The notes beneath the pieces are model-generated. The model saw only the letters and a program-made list of their open reading frames with translations, had not been told where the DNA came from and did not search any database. A DNA stretch of 64,000 nt. It comes from Clostridia bacterium. GTDB taxonomy: Bacteria; Bacillota; Clostridia; Christensenellales; Borkfalkiaceae. Location: contig JAFTSO010000024.1 in assembly GCA_017467265.1 (NCBI GenBank), positions 1 through 64,000 on the forward strand. Direction: 5' to 3'. The number at the start of each line of letters is the position of its first letter. Position 1 is the first letter of the stretch. The position numbers were made by a program, and so were the translations under genes. Shown here one piece after another: positions 32,980 to 42,104 of this stretch.

Positions 32980-35397
32980 TTAGCTTTTGCATAATTGTGC
33001 GTAAACGCGCTCTGCAAAGCGCACCGCCGCCATGGCGTCCTTGCCGTAGCCGTCCGCGCCGAGCTTTTCCGCGTATTCTTCCGTGAGCACCGCGCCGCCG
33101 ACCATGATTTTCACCCACGGTGTTTTTTCGCGGAGCAACACGATCGTTTCCGCCATCGAAGGCACGGTCGTCGTCATTAGCGCGGACAAGCCCACGAGCG
33201 GCGCTGCCGTTTTTTCCACGCAATCGACAATCTGCTCGGGGGGCACGTCGCGCCCCAAATCGACAATTTCAAAACCGTAATTTTCCAGCAGCGTACCAAC
33301 GATATTTTTGCCGATGTCGTGGATATCCCCGTGCACCGTCGCCAGCACGATTTTGCATTTTTTTGCGCTCTGTTCACCGAGCGATAAAAGGTGTGCCTTG
33401 ATCTTCTCAAACGCCGCTTTCGCCGCCTCGGCACTCATCAACAGCTGGGGTAAAAACGTGCGTTTTTCTTCGTACGCCCTGCCCACGGTATCGAGCGCAG
33501 GCACGATCTCGCCGTTGACGATATCCAGCGCGGAAACGTGCTCTAACAGTCTCTCACACTCGCTCGCCGCATCCGTTTTCAAGCCGCGCGCGATCGCGCG
33601 TTGCAAAGGAGAGCCGCCTTCGTCCGTTCCGCTTTTTACCGCCGTTCCCGTCGCCGCAACGGGCGCAAACGTTGGCAAAAGCTCCGTCGCAAAGCGGATA
33701 TATTCGCCGCAATTTTCGTCGCTGCCGTGCAAAGCGTTGAAGGCGTAATAGGTTTTAAGCATTTCCACGGAATTGGGATTGATAATTGCCGCCGACAAAC
33801 CGTTTTCGAGCGCCAGCGCAAAGAACGCCGCGTTCACGCTCTCGCGCGAAGGCAGCCCAAACGATACGTTGGACACGCCCAGTGACGTTTTGATTCCCCT
33901 TTCCTGCAACAGGCGCAACGCCTGCAAAGTGATTTTCGCTGCGTTTTTGTCCGCACTCACCGTCATCGCCAACGGATCGACGATGATTTCCTTTTCATCG
34001 ATGCCGTACGTTTTTGCCGTTGCGATGATTTTTTCCGCGATCGCCACGCGCCCTACTGCGCTGTCGGGAATACCATTTTCGTCCAGCGTCAGCGCAATCA
34101 CCGTGCCGCCGTATTTTTTCACGAGCGGAAATACCGCCGCCATACTCTCCGCTTTGCCGTTGACGGAATTGACGAGCGGCTTTCCGTTGTACAGGCGCAT
34201 CGCACGTTCCATCGCCACGCTATCCGACGTGTCGATCTGTAACGGCAGGTCGATGACCGCCTGCAATTCTTCGATATATCGGGGCAGTTCCGCCCTTTCG
34301 TCGATCTCGGGCGTGCCCACATTGACGTCCAAAATATGCGCGCCCTTTTCCTGTTGGGCTATCCCTTCCGCCAAAATATACCCCGTATCCTTTTCCTTTA
34401 ACGCTTGCTTGAAACGCTTTTTGCCCGTGGGATTGATACGCTCCCCGATCAATACGGGCGTATCAAAATCGACCGCGTGTGTGTACGAAGAAACGCAGGT
34501 GATCTTTTTAGGCATAATCGGCTGCGCCGACAGATCGTTCGTCGCCGCCACCGTCGCCGCGATATACGCAGGGGTAGTGCCGCAGCAACCGCCAACCAAC
34601 CGCGCGCCCTTTTGCACGAACGCCGACATATATTCGGCAAATTCCCTTTCGTCAATATCATAACGGGCTGTATCCCCGTCCGTGATCGGCAAGCCTGCGT
34701 TGGGCTTCACCAAAACGGGTACACTCGCACGCGCAAGCAGCTCTTCCACCACGCCCGTCATCTGCTTAGGACCAACCGAGCAGTTCACCCCGATTGCATC
34801 CACGCCTAACCCTTCCAAGAGCGCGACCATCGCCGCAGGCGTAGCCCCCGTCATCAGCTTTCCGTCCTCGCCGTAAGCGCAGGACACCAGCACGGGGAGA
34901 GAGGTGTTTTCCTTGACCGCCAGCACCGCCGCTTTCGTTTCGTACGAATCGTTCATCGTTTCGATGAGAATACAGTCCGCACCGTACTTTTCGCCCAAAC
35001 GCGCCGTTTTTGCGAACGTTTCCACCGCGTCTTCAAATGCAAAATCCCCGTACGGCTTTAACAGTTTTCCCGTCGGGCCGATATCGAGCGCGACGAATTT
35101 TTGCTGCGTGCCATACGAAGTTTGCGCCGCCGCACGCACGTTCTCTATCGCCGCCTTAACGATTTCGTTCAGCTCCCTTTCGCTAAATTTCAGGCTGTTC
35201 GCGCCGAACGTGTTCGTAGCGACAATATTACTGCCCACGTCAAAATACGCGCGGTGAATATCCTGCACCGCCGTCGCATGCGTAACGTTCCACCGTTCGG
35301 GGAGCTCACCCAAGGGCAGCCCTGCCGCCTGCAACAGCGTGCCCGTGCCGCCGTCTAAATATACGATATTCTGTTGTAAGAACTCTCTTACGTCCAT
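32980..35397 (-). CDS. metH: Cobalamin-dependent methionine synthase without reactivation domain
   Basis: Methylates homocysteine using methylcobalamin and methyltetrahydrofolate. Domains in the 805 residues: homocysteine-binding barrel (about 1-290, zinc cysteines in GVNCSVGP and GGCCGTTP), pterin-binding barrel (about 310-560, GERINPTGKKRF and DVNVGTPEID), cobalamin cap (about 590-670) and cobalamin Rossmann domain with HGDIHDIGKNIVG, the His ligand to cobalt. The usual fourth domain for reductive reactivation is missing and is encoded by the gene directly upstream. Start 35397 follows AAAAAGGAAAACTGAT. Confidence 0.95.
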   Translation of the reverse strand: MDVREFLQQNIVYLDGGTGTLLQAAGLPLGELPERWNVTHATAVQDIHRAYFDVGSNIVATNTFGANSLKFSERELNEIVKAAIENVRAAAQTSYGTQQKFVALDIGPTGKLLKPYGDFAFEDAVETFAKTARLGEKYGADCILIETMNDSYETKAAVLAVKENTSLPVLVSCAYGEDGKLMTGATPAAMVALLEGLGVDAIGVNCSVGPKQMTGVVEELLARASVPVLVKPNAGLPITDGDTARYDIDEREFAEYMSAFVQKGARLVGGCCGTTPAYIAATVAATNDLSAQPIMPKKITCVSSYTHAVDFDTPVLIGERINPTGKKRFKQALKEKDTGYILAEGIAQQEKGAHILDVNVGTPEIDERAELPRYIEELQAVIDLPLQIDTSDSVAMERAMRLYNGKPLVNSVNGKAESMAAVFPLVKKYGGTVIALTLDENGIPDSAVGRVAIAEKIIATAKTYGIDEKEIIVDPLAMTVSADKNAAKITLQALRLLQERGIKTSLGVSNVSFGLPSRESVNAAFFALALENGLSAAIINPNSVEMLKTYYAFNALHGSDENCGEYIRFATELLPTFAPVAATGTAVKSGTDEGGSPLQRAIARGLKTDAASECERLLEHVSALDIVNGEIVPALDTVGRAYEEKRTFLPQLLMSAEAAKAAFEKIKAHLLSLGEQSAKKCKIVLATVHGDIHDIGKNIVGTLLENYGFEIVDLGRDVPPEQIVDCVEKTAAPLVGLSALMTTTVPSMAETIVLLREKTPWVKIMVGGAVLTEEYAEKLGADGYGKDAMAAVRFAERVYAQLCKS

Positions 35398-35398
35398 A

Positions 35399-36058
35399 TC
35401 AGTTTTCCTTTTTGTACGCACAGTCCTTTTGCGCACACCCGTCGCAACGAGTTTCTGTTTTGCTATGGCAAACGGAATTTTTCAGTCCAAACGCCGCCGT
35501 CACCGATTTTGTCGGGGACATCAGTAGCGCGTCCGTCAACGTCACCCCGATCCTTTTCGACGGATCTAACAGCGCAAACATTTCCTTTTGCGCGGTCAGC
35601 GGAAAATCCCCGTACCCAGGGCTAAACCGTCTAGCTACCGCCCTGCCTGCGCTCCGCGCGCTCTGCTCCGCACAAAACACGTCGCACAGCGCCTCGATAC
35701 GCTCCGCACCGATCGCCTGTAAAAGAAGCGCTTTCGCCGTCGAAACGCTGGCATATCGATTGACCAAACGATCGATCTCCAAGCCCACGCTCGCCGCGAA
35801 TACGATCACACGATCGCAGTCCTTTGTCCAGAGCCTTGCACTCTCGCTCTGCGGAAAAATCTCAAAAAATTCCGCTTTTGTCAGCTCCGTATAGCACACG
35901 CGCGGTGTGAATACGCTCTCGCACGCTGCTATGCACTCGCCGAGCAGCTCTTGTAGCTGCCCGTCCGTCGCCTCGCGCGCGCCTGCGTAGCGTAAAATTT
36001 CGTGCTGATCGTACGGGGGCAACGCCGCGTATGTTTTTTGTAATACCGCCTTACGCAT
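35399..36058 (-). CDS. Methionine synthase reactivation-domain protein
   Basis: A 219-residue stand-alone version of the MetH activation domain, which binds S-adenosylmethionine to remethylate inactive cob(II)alamin. The SAM-site signature appears as RRFSPGYGDFPLTAQ; the C-terminus carries cysteines (CDGCAQKDC) often seen in such split proteins. It overlaps the metF end by 8 bases and ends one base before the metH start, so the three proteins are produced together. Confidence 0.9.
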   Translation of the reverse strand: MRKAVLQKTYAALPPYDQHEILRYAGAREATDGQLQELLGECIAACESVFTPRVCYTELTKAEFFEIFPQSESARLWTKDCDRVIVFAASVGLEIDRLVNRYASVSTAKALLLQAIGAERIEALCDVFCAEQSARSAGRAVARRFSPGYGDFPLTAQKEMFALLDPSKRIGVTLTDALLMSPTKSVTAAFGLKNSVCHSKTETRCDGCAQKDCAYKKEN

Positions 36059-36935
36059 TTTTACCGATGATGTTGGACAGATTGTTTTGGATCGCCGCCG
36101 CCACGTCGGGCTTGTTCATCGAATACACGTGTACGTTCGTCACGCCGTTGGCAAACAGATCGATGATCTGATCGGTGGCGTACGCGATGCCTGCCTGTTT
36201 CATCGCCGCGCTATCGCCCCCGAATTTATCGACCAACGACTTAAACCGCTGGGGCATAAACGAACCCGAAAGACGGATCGCGCGTTCTACCTGTTTCGCG
36301 TTCGTGATCGGCATAATGCCTGCCACTACGGGCACGGTAATCCCAGCTTGGCGGATTTTATACAGGAAATTATACAGCAGATTGTTATCAAAAAACATCT
36401 GCGTCGTCAAAAAATCGCACCCTGCATCCACCTTTTCTTTCAGGTGCAAAATATCGTCTGCCTGCGATACGCTCTCAGGATGCACCTCGGGATAGCACGC
36501 GCCGCCGATACAAAAATCCGCGCCGCTTTCCTTTAATTCCGCGATCAGATCGACGGCATGGCGGTATGCCCAGCCGCTCCTATCTTCCCCCTGCATTTCC
36601 TTGGGAATATCCCCTCGCAGCGCCATTACGTTCTCGATCCCTGCGCGCTTAAAATCGGCAATCCGCGCCGCCACCGTTTCTTTGGTGGACGAAACGCAGG
36701 TCAAGTGCGCCAAGGACGGCACGCCGAATTCTTCGCGAATATTTTTCGCGATGTCCAGCGTGTATTTGCTCGTGCCGCCGCCTGCCCCATACGTGACGCT
36801 CATAAACGCAGGAGAGAGCTTTGCAATCTCTTCCGTCGCCGTCTTTACGCTGTCATAGCTGTCGTCCGTTTTGGGCGGAAACACTTCGAACGAAAGAGAA
36901 TATTTATTCCGTTGAAAAATTTCTGTCAGTTTCAT
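36051..36935 (-). CDS. metF: 5,10-methylenetetrahydrofolate reductase
   Basis: FAD enzyme that supplies methyltetrahydrofolate to MetH. Family features: SFEVFPPKTD near the N-terminus (catalytic Glu), SVTYGAGGG, ALRGD and TTQMFFDN. 294 residues from the ATG at 36935, which follows GGAG at nine bases; the in-frame ATG at 36950 includes that GGAG and is less likely. First gene of the metF-activation-metH operon. Confidence 0.95.
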   Translation of the reverse strand: MKLTEIFQRNKYSLSFEVFPPKTDDSYDSVKTATEEIAKLSPAFMSVTYGAGGGTSKYTLDIAKNIREEFGVPSLAHLTCVSSTKETVAARIADFKRAGIENVMALRGDIPKEMQGEDRSGWAYRHAVDLIAELKESGADFCIGGACYPEVHPESVSQADDILHLKEKVDAGCDFLTTQMFFDNNLLYNFLYKIRQAGITVPVVAGIMPITNAKQVERAIRLSGSFMPQRFKSLVDKFGGDSAAMKQAGIAYATDQIIDLFANGVTNVHVYSMNKPDVAAAIQNNLSNIIGKNA

Positions 36936-36965
36936 AATATAACGCTCCATATCTCGCCATTTTAT

Positions 36966-36994
36966 ATTATAATATAAAATGCAAGTCTTGACAA
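36966..36994 (-). promoter_or_regulatory. Promoter of the metF-metH operon
   Basis: Minus strand TTGTCA (36989-36994), 17 bp, TATAAT (36966-36971), inside an AT palindrome TTTATATTATAATATAAA. No SAM or cobalamin riboswitch is visible between it and metF. Confidence 0.7.
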
Positions 36995-37037
36995 GGATTT
37001 TTGCGTTGTGTTTTATATTTTTTTGAAAAAATGTCGC

Positions 37038-37066
37038 TTGACAACGACGCTCGAAAGGCTTATAAT
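37038..37066 (+). promoter_or_regulatory. Promoter with its start on the trmO ATG
   Basis: TTGACA (37038-37043), 17 bp, TATAAT (37061-37066); seven bases on is 37073, the A of the ATG. Full consensus and leaderless. Confidence 0.85.
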
Positions 37067-37072
37067 AACAGT

Positions 37073-37756
37073 ATGGAACAGGGCATATTCGTCAAACCCG
37101 TTGCGCACATCCGCAGCGATTATAAAGAAAAATTCGGCATACCGCGCCAGAGCGGCAGAGCGCCGTCCTTGCGCGCGGAAATCGTCTTTGAAAAGGACTA
37201 CCGCGATCCCGACGCTCTGCGCGGCATCGAAGGTTTTTCGCACCTTTGGTTGCTATTCGATTTTTCACTATCCCACCGCGAAACGTGGTCACCCACCGTA
37301 CGACCGCCGCGACTTGGCGGCAATACGCGCGTCGGTGTGTTCGCCAGCCGCTCCCCCTTCCGCCCCAACCCCATCGGGCTGTCCTGCGTGCGCCTGATTA
37401 GCGTGGAAAAACGGGAAAACGACGGCTGCGTTTTGATCGTTTCGGGCGCAGATCTTTTGGACGGAACACCTATTTTCGACGTCAAACCCTACCTGCCCTT
37501 TGCCGACTGCGTAGAGGGCGCGACGGGGGGGTATGCCGCGGTACACGAAGCGCACGCCTTGCAGGTGGATTTTCCCGAAAGCTTGCTTTTAAAAATCTCC
37601 GAAGAAAAAAGACAGGGCTTGATAGAAGCCCTTACCGACGATCCTCGCCCGTCCTATCAAAACGACGCCTCGCGTATCTACGGCATGCGTTTTGGCGATA
37701 ACGAAATTAAATTCTCGATTGCAAGCGGCGTTTTAAGCGTCCTGTCAGTAGAATAA
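37073..37756 (+). CDS. trmO: tRNA t6A37 N6-methyltransferase TrmO (TsaA family)
   Basis: Methylates t6A at position 37 of threonine tRNAs, using S-adenosylmethionine on an unusual beta-barrel fold. Family stretches: GIEGFSHLWLLF, RPPRLGGNTRVGVFASRSPFRPNPIGLSCV and DLLDGTPIFDVKPYLPFAD. 227 residues. The ATG has no ribosome site and coincides with the predicted transcription start, so the message is leaderless. Confidence 0.93.
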   Translation: MEQGIFVKPVAHIRSDYKEKFGIPRQSGRAPSLRAEIVFEKDYRDPDALRGIEGFSHLWLLFDFSLSHRETWSPTVRPPRLGGNTRVGVFASRSPFRPNPIGLSCVRLISVEKRENDGCVLIVSGADLLDGTPIFDVKPYLPFADCVEGATGGYAAVHEAHALQVDFPESLLLKISEEKRQGLIEALTDDPRPSYQNDASRIYGMRFGDNEIKFSIASGVLSVLSVE

Positions 37757-37765
37757 AAATATCGC

Positions 37766-37794
37766 TTGACAAAAGCGGTAAATTGCAATATACT
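37766..37794 (+). promoter_or_regulatory. Promoter with its start on the ktrB ATG
   Basis: TTGACA (37766-37771), 17 bp, TATACT (37789-37794); predicted start 37801, while ATG codons lie at 37800 and 37803. Leaderless. Confidence 0.82.
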
Positions 37795-37799
37795 ATATT

Positions 37800-39179
37800 A
37801 TGATGAAAGTAAAAATACACAAAAAACTGACGACCTGGCAGGTATTATCGCTGGGCTATTTCCTCGTCATCATTACGGGCACGGTATTACTTGGCTTGCC
37901 TTTCGCCACCAAGGACGGCGAAAATACTAGCCTTGTCAACGCCCTGTTTACGTCCACTTCCGCCACCTGCGTTACGGGGCTAGTCCCCTATGACACGAAT
38001 ACGCATTGGAGCGTTTTTGGGCAAATCGTCATTTTGCTCTTAATACAGCTGGGCGGTTTGGGCTTTATGACGATCGTCACCCTGCTCTTCCGCTTAATCG
38101 GCAAACACATAAGCATGGGGCAGCAAAAAATTTTGATGGCGTCCGCAGGCGAAGGCCATCGCAACGAAATGCGTCGTTTATTTAAACGTATTTTAATAGG
38201 GACTTTGCTTTTCGAAGGATTAGGCGCAATGCTTTTGTCCGTGCGTTTTTGCAACCAATTCGGCACGGGAAAGGGAGTCTATTATGCGGTATTTCATTCC
38301 GTTTCCGCCTTTTGCAACGCAGGGTTCGACCTTATGGGCGGCGTGTTTGGCGGCGAAAAATTCGTTTCGCTCACCGCATACGCCACCGATCCCTTGGTAT
38401 CGCTGACAATCGCGTTTTTAATCCTAATCGGCGGCGTGGGGTTCTGCGTTTGGGACGATCTGCTCGAAAAACGCTTTCGTTATAAAAAATTGCTACTCCA
38501 CACGAAAATCGTGCTGATGATGACGCTGATTTTAATCGTCGTACCCACGGCAATGTTCTTATTCTTTGAACGGGGCAATCCCGATTATGCAGGCTATACT
38601 TTCGGCGAGAGAACGTTGGTGGCGTTTTTCAGCGCAGTCACGCCGCGTACGGCAGGTTTTAATACCGTCGATTTATCCCCCGGCACGTTTTCGGACAGCA
38701 GTTACCTGCTCACCTTGATACTTATGTTTGTCGGCGGTAGCTCGGGATCAACGGCAGGCGGTATAAAAATTACCACGTTTTTCATCATTCTCGTAGGTAT
38801 GGTATCCGTTTTCCGCGGCAAACGGGACATCGAGCTTGGCAAACGCAGATTACATCAATCCGTACTCCGCCAAGCCTTAGCGGTATTCGTTTCCTGCCTT
38901 CTCATCGTCCTTACGGCAACCTTGCTCCTCTGTACGTTCGAACGGGACAACTCCGCCGCCACGTTGCAGGCGGTACTCTTTGAAACCTTCTCTGCGATGG
39001 GCACGGTGGGCCTGTCGCTGAGCCTCACCCCCACCCTTTGCGCCGCATCCAAAATCGTACTGGTTTTGTTGATGTATGCAGGGCGCGTCGGCATCATCAC
39101 GCTGGGGCTTGCCTTTGCCGAACGCAAGGACACGGCAACCCTGAAAAAGCCCGTTGATAACAGCGTGTTAATCGGATAA
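37800..39179 (+). CDS. ktrB: Potassium uptake channel subunit KtrB/TrkH type
   Basis: Membrane subunit of a Ktr potassium uptake system, 459 residues with four pore repeats. The selectivity-filter segments are visible in order: SATCVTGL, SAFCNAGFD, TPRTAGFN and SAMGTVGLS, each with its key glycine. The regulatory KtrA subunit follows 25 bp downstream with its own CGGAGG. No c-di-AMP riboswitch can sit here because transcription starts at the start codon. Two ATGs in tandem make the exact first residue uncertain. Confidence 0.94.
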   Translation: MMKVKIHKKLTTWQVLSLGYFLVIITGTVLLGLPFATKDGENTSLVNALFTSTSATCVTGLVPYDTNTHWSVFGQIVILLLIQLGGLGFMTIVTLLFRLIGKHISMGQQKILMASAGEGHRNEMRRLFKRILIGTLLFEGLGAMLLSVRFCNQFGTGKGVYYAVFHSVSAFCNAGFDLMGGVFGGEKFVSLTAYATDPLVSLTIAFLILIGGVGFCVWDDLLEKRFRYKKLLLHTKIVLMMTLILIVVPTAMFLFFERGNPDYAGYTFGERTLVAFFSAVTPRTAGFNTVDLSPGTFSDSSYLLTLILMFVGGSSGSTAGGIKITTFFIILVGMVSVFRGKRDIELGKRRLHQSVLRQALAVFVSCLLIVLTATLLLCTFERDNSAATLQAVLFETFSAMGTVGLSLSLTPTLCAASKIVLVLLMYAGRVGIITLGLAFAERKDTATLKKPVDNSVLIG

Positions 39180-39204
39180 AATCACAAAAAAACCGGAGGA
39201 TTTT

Positions 39205-39852
39205 ATGAAATCGGTACTTTTAATCGGTATGGGAAAATTTGGGCAAACGCTCGGCGAAAAATTGCTGGCTATGGGCGTGGAAGTGATGATTGTAGACAAA
39301 AACGAAGATAAAATCAATCAGCTTTCCGCCAAATACACAGACGCCTTGATTGCAAACTGCATGAACGCAGACAATCTGCGCACGCTTGACGTGCCGTCCT
39401 TCGACGCTTGCATCGTGGCAATCGGGGACGATTTTCAATCGTCTTTGGAAATCACCTCTCTTTTAAAGGAGCTGGGTGCAAAATGGGTAGTTTCCAAGGC
39501 AACGACGGAAATCCAAAGAAAGTTTTTGCTGCGCAACGGCGCGAACGAAGTCGTTTATCCCGATTATGACACCGCCGCAAAATTGGCAGTCAAGCTCAAT
39601 TCAAAGCGAGTACGCGATTATATTGAACTCAACGACGAATATTCCATTTTTGAGATTGATGTACCCGATAAATGGGCGGGCAAAAAATTGATTGACCTCA
39701 ATCCCCGTAAAAAATACGGGCTCAACCTCCTCACGGTGAAAAAGGGTACGCTCGTCGTCGATGCTTTGGACGCAAATTACGTCTTTGAAAAGGGCGACCA
39801 CATGCTGGTTTTCGGGAAAACGGAAAAAATTTTGGCTTTTGCAAACAAATAA
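39205..39852 (+). CDS. ktrA: Ktr potassium system regulatory subunit (RCK/TrkA domains)
   Basis: Cytoplasmic gating-ring subunit of 215 residues. RCK-N domain with the nucleotide motif GMGKFG (8-13) and the acidic VDKNED strand; RCK-C domain from about 140, which in relatives binds c-di-AMP. Paired with the upstream ktrB, probably on one transcript. Confidence 0.94.
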   Translation: MKSVLLIGMGKFGQTLGEKLLAMGVEVMIVDKNEDKINQLSAKYTDALIANCMNADNLRTLDVPSFDACIVAIGDDFQSSLEITSLLKELGAKWVVSKATTEIQRKFLLRNGANEVVYPDYDTAAKLAVKLNSKRVRDYIELNDEYSIFEIDVPDKWAGKKLIDLNPRKKYGLNLLTVKKGTLVVDALDANYVFEKGDHMLVFGKTEKILAFANK

Positions 39853-39937
39853 TTTCATATAGGGTTATAAAAGAAAGGACGGGATACGTAGTCGCTCTTC
39901 CCGTAGGGAATTAATTGCAAATTAAAGAGATGAATAT

Positions 39938-40711
39938 ATGAATAAAAAGATTATTTTGTTTTCAATTGATGGCATGCGGTCTGACGCGCTTAAAGCGTGC
40001 GGCAATCCGTTTGTAAAAGAACTTGAAAAAAAATGCGCATACACCTATTCTGCGAAATCGATGAATCCGTCGATTACCTTACCTTGTCATTTTTCGATGA
40101 CGCATTCTGTAACCCCACAGCGCCACGGCATTTTAACCAACACTTATATTCCACAGGTTCGCCCCGTAAAAGGTCTTTTTGAACTTATCGCCGAAAATCG
40201 TGGAGTAAACGCTTTTTTCTACGGTTGGGAACCGTTGCGTGATATTGCTTTACCAGGCGCTCTTAAATTTGCAACCTATGTAAACGCTTACATGCAAGAA
40301 AGTGGAGATACAGTGCTTACTAACGAGTGCATCAAACTTGTTCGTGAGCACAAGCCTGATTTCGTTTTCCTTTACCAAGTCGAAACTGATGAAAAAGGTG
40401 GTCACGACAACGGGTTTATGAGTAAACCCTACCTTGAACGCATATCTATTGCAATCGACAACGTAAAACGCGTTATGGATGAATTTAGCGATGAATACTC
40501 TTTTATTTTAATGGCGGACCATGGCGGGCATGACCGCGTGCACGGTACTGATATGCCTGAAGATATGATTATTCCCATTTTCTTTTATGGAGATGATTTT
40601 ATCCCTGGCGAAATAAACAAATCGCTATCATTACTCGATATTGCGCCCACTATTGTTAAAGTGCTTGGAATTTTACCCGATGACCACTGGGAAGGTTCTC
40701 CCGTGTTTTAG
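39938..40711 (+). CDS. Alkaline phosphatase-superfamily phosphodiesterase/pyrophosphatase
   Basis: A 257-residue cytoplasmic protein of the nucleotide pyrophosphatase/phosphodiesterase group. Metal and catalytic signs: IDGMRSD (Asp11), the nucleophile region NPSITLPCHFSMTH (Thr47 likely), DEKGGHD and MADHGGHD for the second metal. No signal peptide, which is unusual for the family. The gene is visibly richer in A+T than its neighbours and uses codons such as TTT, ATT and AAA more, hinting at recent transfer. Upstream (39853-39937) no clear promoter was seen. Two hairpin terminators follow. Confidence 0.85.
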   Translation: MNKKIILFSIDGMRSDALKACGNPFVKELEKKCAYTYSAKSMNPSITLPCHFSMTHSVTPQRHGILTNTYIPQVRPVKGLFELIAENRGVNAFFYGWEPLRDIALPGALKFATYVNAYMQESGDTVLTNECIKLVREHKPDFVFLYQVETDEKGGHDNGFMSKPYLERISIAIDNVKRVMDEFSDEYSFILMADHGGHDRVHGTDMPEDMIIPIFFYGDDFIPGEINKSLSLLDIAPTIVKVLGILPDDHWEGSPVF

Positions 40712-40785
40712 TGCGCTTAAAACTTGTTTGTTTCCAAAAAGTTATATTTATATGTGAATTTTTGAAAAAATCAACCGAAGTGTAG

Positions 40786-40820
40786 CACACTATACTTTGT
40801 AAGCAAAGTCGTGTGTTTTT
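40786..40820 (+). terminator. Terminator after the phosphodiesterase
   Basis: CACAC-TAT-ACTTTG / CAAAGT-C-GTGTG (40786-40815), loop TAAG, then five T. Confidence 0.8.
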
Positions 40821-40835
40821 GCAGAGTAAAAAAGT

Positions 40836-40863
40836 AAAGAGTAGCAAAATTTGCTACTCTTTT
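40836..40863. terminator. Bidirectional terminator, also closing degV
   Basis: AAAGAGTAGCA (40836-40846) / TGCTACTCTTT (40852-40862), loop AAATT; T-rich on the minus side (CTTTACTTTTTT). Confidence 0.8.
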
Positions 40864-40927
40864 ATAATGTCTAAAAAATCCCTTATAGGGAACGCCTTAC
40901 CCCGTCCTTTTCTATTTTTTCGCCCTA

Positions 40928-41803
40928 TTATCTATGTGTACCTTTGTGGAAAATCGCCAACGTGCCGCAACCCGAGTGCGTACCGATCACGCTCCCGATA
41001 TAATGTATCGTGATCGGATTTTTCGGGAATTTTTCCGCGATCAACCCTTTGACATATTCCACGTCGTCTATACAGTCGCCGTGGCTGATAAAGATCGGAT
41101 CGTTCTCCGTCATATCCGCCACCGCCTCCATATTTTCCACGAGCCTTGTCAGCGCTTTTTTTCTGCCCATCGCTTTGCCGATTGCTTTCAATTTTCCCTC
41201 GTCGTTCACGTGCATAATCGGCTTAATTTTCAGCATCGAGCCGATAATCGCCGTCGCACCCGACACTCTGCCCCCGCGTTTGAGATGGAAGAGATTGTCC
41301 ACGGTAAAATGATGACAAATCTGCAATTTGATCGTCTCGGCGTAGTTCGCCGTATCGTTGAGCGACGCGCCTTCGTCCGCTTTGCGGATCACGTAATCGA
41401 GCAGCAATCCCTGCCCCATCGACGCGCAAAGGGTATCCACCACGCGGATTTTCCGCTCGGGATATTCCTTCGCCAAATCACGGCAAGCCACCGAAAAGCT
41501 GCCCGACGTACCCGACAGCCCCGACGAGAACGTGAGCACCAACACGTCGTTTCCTGCGCGCAAAAGCGGCTCGATATGCGTACGTGCCTGCTCCGCAGTC
41601 ACCTGATAGGTGGTGGGCATACTCCCAGCGCGCAGCTTCGCGTAGAAATCCTGCTCGCTGATCTTTTCGCCGCTCTCCCCTTCGTAATTCACGTTGTCCA
41701 TCGTAAACCCCAACGACACCAGCTCTACGCCGTGTGCCGCATAATACGCCTTGGGCATATCGCAGCCCGAATCGGTGACGATGGAAAAAAGCCTTTCCTT
41801 CAT
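40928..41803 (-). CDS. DegV family fatty-acid-binding protein
   Basis: A 291-residue DegV-fold protein (FakB-type), which in relatives binds a fatty acid so that the FakA kinase can phosphorylate it for membrane lipid synthesis. Signs: IVTDSGCDMP at the N-terminus, MPTTYQVT, TFSSGLSGTSGS, and the C-terminal IGSVIGTHSGCGTLAIF. The partner kinase FakA is encoded at 46485-48128. AGGAG precedes the ATG. It follows the MinE-like gene by 54 bp with no terminator between. Confidence 0.92.
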   Translation of the reverse strand: MKERLFSIVTDSGCDMPKAYYAAHGVELVSLGFTMDNVNYEGESGEKISEQDFYAKLRAGSMPTTYQVTAEQARTHIEPLLRAGNDVLVLTFSSGLSGTSGSFSVACRDLAKEYPERKIRVVDTLCASMGQGLLLDYVIRKADEGASLNDTANYAETIKLQICHHFTVDNLFHLKRGGRVSGATAIIGSMLKIKPIMHVNDEGKLKAIGKAMGRKKALTRLVENMEAVADMTENDPIFISHGDCIDDVEYVKGLIAEKFPKNPITIHYIGSVIGTHSGCGTLAIFHKGTHR

Positions 41804-41857
41804 TTTGTTTTCTCCTAATATCTGATTTATCCTTCGTTTTCTTTCGCCGCGCTTATC

Positions 41858-42088
41858 TTATTTAATCACGTGGAATTGCTTGATCCGCTCCGCCTCGAAG
41901 GCGAGCCGAACAGAATAGATGCCGTTTTGACAAGTCAGCTCCATACGGGGCAGCCCCATCACCTCAAAATACTCGTTAAATTTTTCCGCGAGATCTTGCA
42001 ACAGGAGTGCTTTACAGCCGTCGCTCATCACCGATTTATCCGATTGCAGCACCTTACTAATCCGCGCAAAATTGTCGTTGTTTGGCAT
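41858..42088 (-). CDS. MinE-like small protein (putative cell-division topological factor)
   Basis: A 76-residue protein starting 16 bp after minD. The pattern of a basic/hydrophobic helix (ALLLQDLAEKFNEYFEVM), a short loop, then two strands (RMELTCQNGIYSVRLAF) is like the C-terminal half of MinE, and the position after minD fits. However, sequence identity to MinE is low by eye and the N-terminal membrane-binding region is not evident. If correct it stimulates MinD ATPase and drives oscillation. Otherwise it is an unknown small partner of MinD. Confidence 0.5.
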   Translation of the reverse strand: MPNNDNFARISKVLQSDKSVMSDGCKALLLQDLAEKFNEYFEVMGLPRMELTCQNGIYSVRLAFEAERIKQFHVIK

Positions 42089-42104
42089 ACGTACCCCCCT
42101 TTTT

